From contig OY782765.1 in assembly GCA_963678275.1 (NCBI GenBank), forward strand, positions 3,534,001 to 3,598,000: a DNA stretch of 64,000 nucleotides, written 5' to 3'. Below are positions 62,873 through 64,000 of this stretch, one piece after another. The DNA comes from G963677445 sp963678275. Lineage in GTDB: Bacteria > Bacteroidota > Ignavibacteria > Ignavibacteriales > Melioribacteraceae. Within the stretch, counting starts at the first letter, position 1; every line of letters begins with the position of its first letter. The notes under the pieces are model-generated. The model did no database searches. It had not been told where the DNA came from and worked only from the letters and a program-made list of their open reading frames with translations. A program made the translations under genes and the position numbers.

Positions 62873-63454
62873 ATGATCGGATATACGGGTGAAATAAAAT
62901 TTTTTGGCGGGGGCTTTGCCCCGAAAAACTGGATGATCTGCGATGGACGGCCATTGAACATAAATAAATATAACGATCTGTTTTCAATATTGTCCAATCG
63001 TTTTGGCGGCGATGGGATCAAGACATTCAAATTGCCTGATCTGAGAGGAAGGACACCTGTCGGAGCGCAGGATTCACCCCAGGATCTTGGTAGATGGATG
63101 GGTATTGAAAGTATTGAAATCCCGATCTCTGCTCTTATGCCTCACACCCATGCTCCCAAATTTAACGCTCCGGAAATTACGGTAACTGCTGCGCCCGGGT
63201 GTTTTAATGGTGAAGGGAAAGCATACTCAGATCCGGAAAACCGTTTTTTCGGACCCTCTCCTTCAACAGAACCTCTATACCATGATTCTTCAACATCTGA
63301 AATGGGAGAAACTAATTTTCAATTAGAGAAATCAGGACCTTATAAGGTTGAAGTTGAAACGGTGGGAGGCGGGCAAAGGATGTCTGTTGTTCAACCATCC
63401 CTGTGTGTGATTTGCATAATTTGTGTAAATGGGGTTTTCCCCAACAGAGGTTGA
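62873..63454 (+). CDS. Tail-collar-domain protein 3
   Basis: A 193-aa paralog (GEIKFFGGGFAPKNWMICDG, SNRFGGDGIKTFKLPDLRGR, MPHTHAPKF, IICVNGVFPNRG) starting at ATG 62873 after GGGAG. It is the last of three tandem same-strand copies, 112 nt after the second. No tail, baseplate or lysis genes are visible in the window, so a prophage origin is not supported. Confidence 0.88.
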   Translation: MIGYTGEIKFFGGGFAPKNWMICDGRPLNINKYNDLFSILSNRFGGDGIKTFKLPDLRGRTPVGAQDSPQDLGRWMGIESIEIPISALMPHTHAPKFNAPEITVTAAPGCFNGEGKAYSDPENRFFGPSPSTEPLYHDSSTSEMGETNFQLEKSGPYKVEVETVGGGQRMSVVQPSLCVICIICVNGVFPNRG

Positions 63455-63535
63455 TCATATACCGAAAAAGAGCGTTTTCTTAAAAAATAATCTTGTTGCC
63501 CGGAATGGCAAAACGGCGCTCTAATTTGAAAGAAT

Positions 63536-63575
63536 GATTATTCCGCAGGGAGTTAAATTTTACTCAAAATGGTGA
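63536..63575 (-). repeat. Dispersed motif R1, divergent copy j
   Basis: On the minus strand TTTTGAGTAAAATTTAACTC then CCTGCGGAATAAT; recognisable but altered. Confidence 0.6.
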
Positions 63576-63591
63576 AATATTTCCTGAAAAA

Positions 63592-63775
63592 GAATCCCGA
63601 TAGGGATTCAATATGAATAACCCCGGGCGGCGAAAGAAGAGAGCAGCCCGGGATAAAGATAAAAAATGCGACAAAACCCTGAAGGGGTTGAATATAACTC
63701 TCATGCGCGGATAAAATATTATCCCCAAAGTATAGTTTTCTGCTGGTTGTTAATATTCGACGCCTTCAGCGTCGC
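63592..63775 (+). repeat. Composite hairpin repeat
   Basis: A chain of small hairpins: GAATCCC-GATA-GGGATTC, CCCGGGC...GCCCGGG, AACCCTGAAGGGGTT and GACGCCTTCAGCGTC, separated by fixed-looking spacers. Repeats of this type are common in Bacteroidetes/Chlorobi intergenic DNA as I recall them. Confidence 0.6.
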
Positions 63776-64000
63776 GGCTCGTAAAGGTCTGATAAAACCA
63801 CCGGATTGCATTCGGGAATATTCATTGACTGGCAAGCCGGAAATAAAGGGACAAAAGGACTCATGGTACAAATAAGGCTTTTTATTTTCACCATATACAT
63901 ACCAGATTGATTGTCATTCAGGTTTTTTGTCTCCCATGCAAAAAGACCGGAATCTAATGTCGGTTAAACCGGACCTGTTGCCGCTGGTTTCGATCTGCCG

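Larger units (their letters stand above)
63455..64000. other. Gene-free end of the window, repeats only
   Basis: Contains a divergent R1 copy (minus), a composite hairpin repeat (63592-63775) and, at the end, CTGGCAAGCCGG and GCCGCTGGTTTCGA fragments of the dispersed modules. The frame at 63666-63875 runs through these repeats and is not credible. Confidence 0.65.

Noticed and set aside
61411..63454. Prophage interpretation of the tail-collar genes
   Set aside because: No other phage structural, integrase or lysis gene is visible within the window.

Overview
The window looks like a chromosomal segment (or metagenomic contig) of a member of the FCB superphylum, most likely an Ignavibacteria-like bacterium. 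The evidence is six or more secreted proteins and fragments ending in the type IX secretion (T9SS) sorting domain with YPNPFNP, a propeller-type sensor histidine kinase, moderate-to-low GC, and intergenic DNA full of dispersed palindromes. No rRNA, tRNA or CRISPR array was recognised.

Layout. 1-4.9 kb: 3' end of an SLC12-type cotransporter, a SAM methyltransferase, an arsR operon with a previously unlisted 44-aa Cys/His-rich peptide overlapping a small membrane protein, and a lone four-helix membrane protein. 4.9-7.7 kb: a gene-free mosaic of dispersed repeats. 7.7-16.5 kb: an M14 carboxypeptidase with T9SS tail, a putative outer-membrane barrel, a dCache/PAS/HAMP chemoreceptor and a second methyltransferase. 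16.6-22.5 kb (minus): serine dehydratase, two paralogous 57-aa membrane proteins, two DUF2188 proteins, a FINCPFD-family protein and a family 2 glycoside hydrolase. 23-45 kb: a run of large secreted T9SS cargo proteins (three-repeat protein, two FG-GAP propellers, a nonsense-interrupted SUMF1-like protein, a BNR-type propeller), with a propeller histidine kinase, a LuxR-type response regulator and a CheY-like receiver between them, plus a DUF4143 ATPase. 44.8-47 kb: four-gene membrane/NHL operon. 47.7-52.7 kb: accessory region with an FRG-domain protein, a hairpin array, a decayed NucS-like nuclease and a complete group II intron. 52.8-60.1 kb: a four-gene PrkA/DUF444/SpoVR operon with two PrkA-type ATPase/kinases. 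61.4-63.5 kb: three tandem tail-collar (microcystin-dependent-protein-like) genes.

How genes fit together. The secreted cargo probably forms a cell-surface/exoprotein set exported by a T9SS encoded elsewhere. The HK/RR pair next to it may regulate part of it (inference). The PrkA-DUF444-SpoVR set is a known stress/starvation association, here with a second PrkA.

The least expected content is repeat DNA: (i) 28-nt perfect palindromes with fixed arms GTAGAGAC/GTCTCTAC and an exchangeable 12-nt core, found both between genes and in frame inside sorting-domain codons; (ii) a second in-frame hairpin (GGACAGGC...GCCTGTCC) in the same genes; (iii) two copies of a three-armed cloverleaf element of about 155 nt whose arms co-vary; (iv) a cluster of hairpins with a conserved CTACA loop; (v) a ten-copy dispersed motif; (vi) an inverted pair of ~200-bp repeats 56 kb apart. 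All positions and pairings were read by eye; no database or folding search was run.
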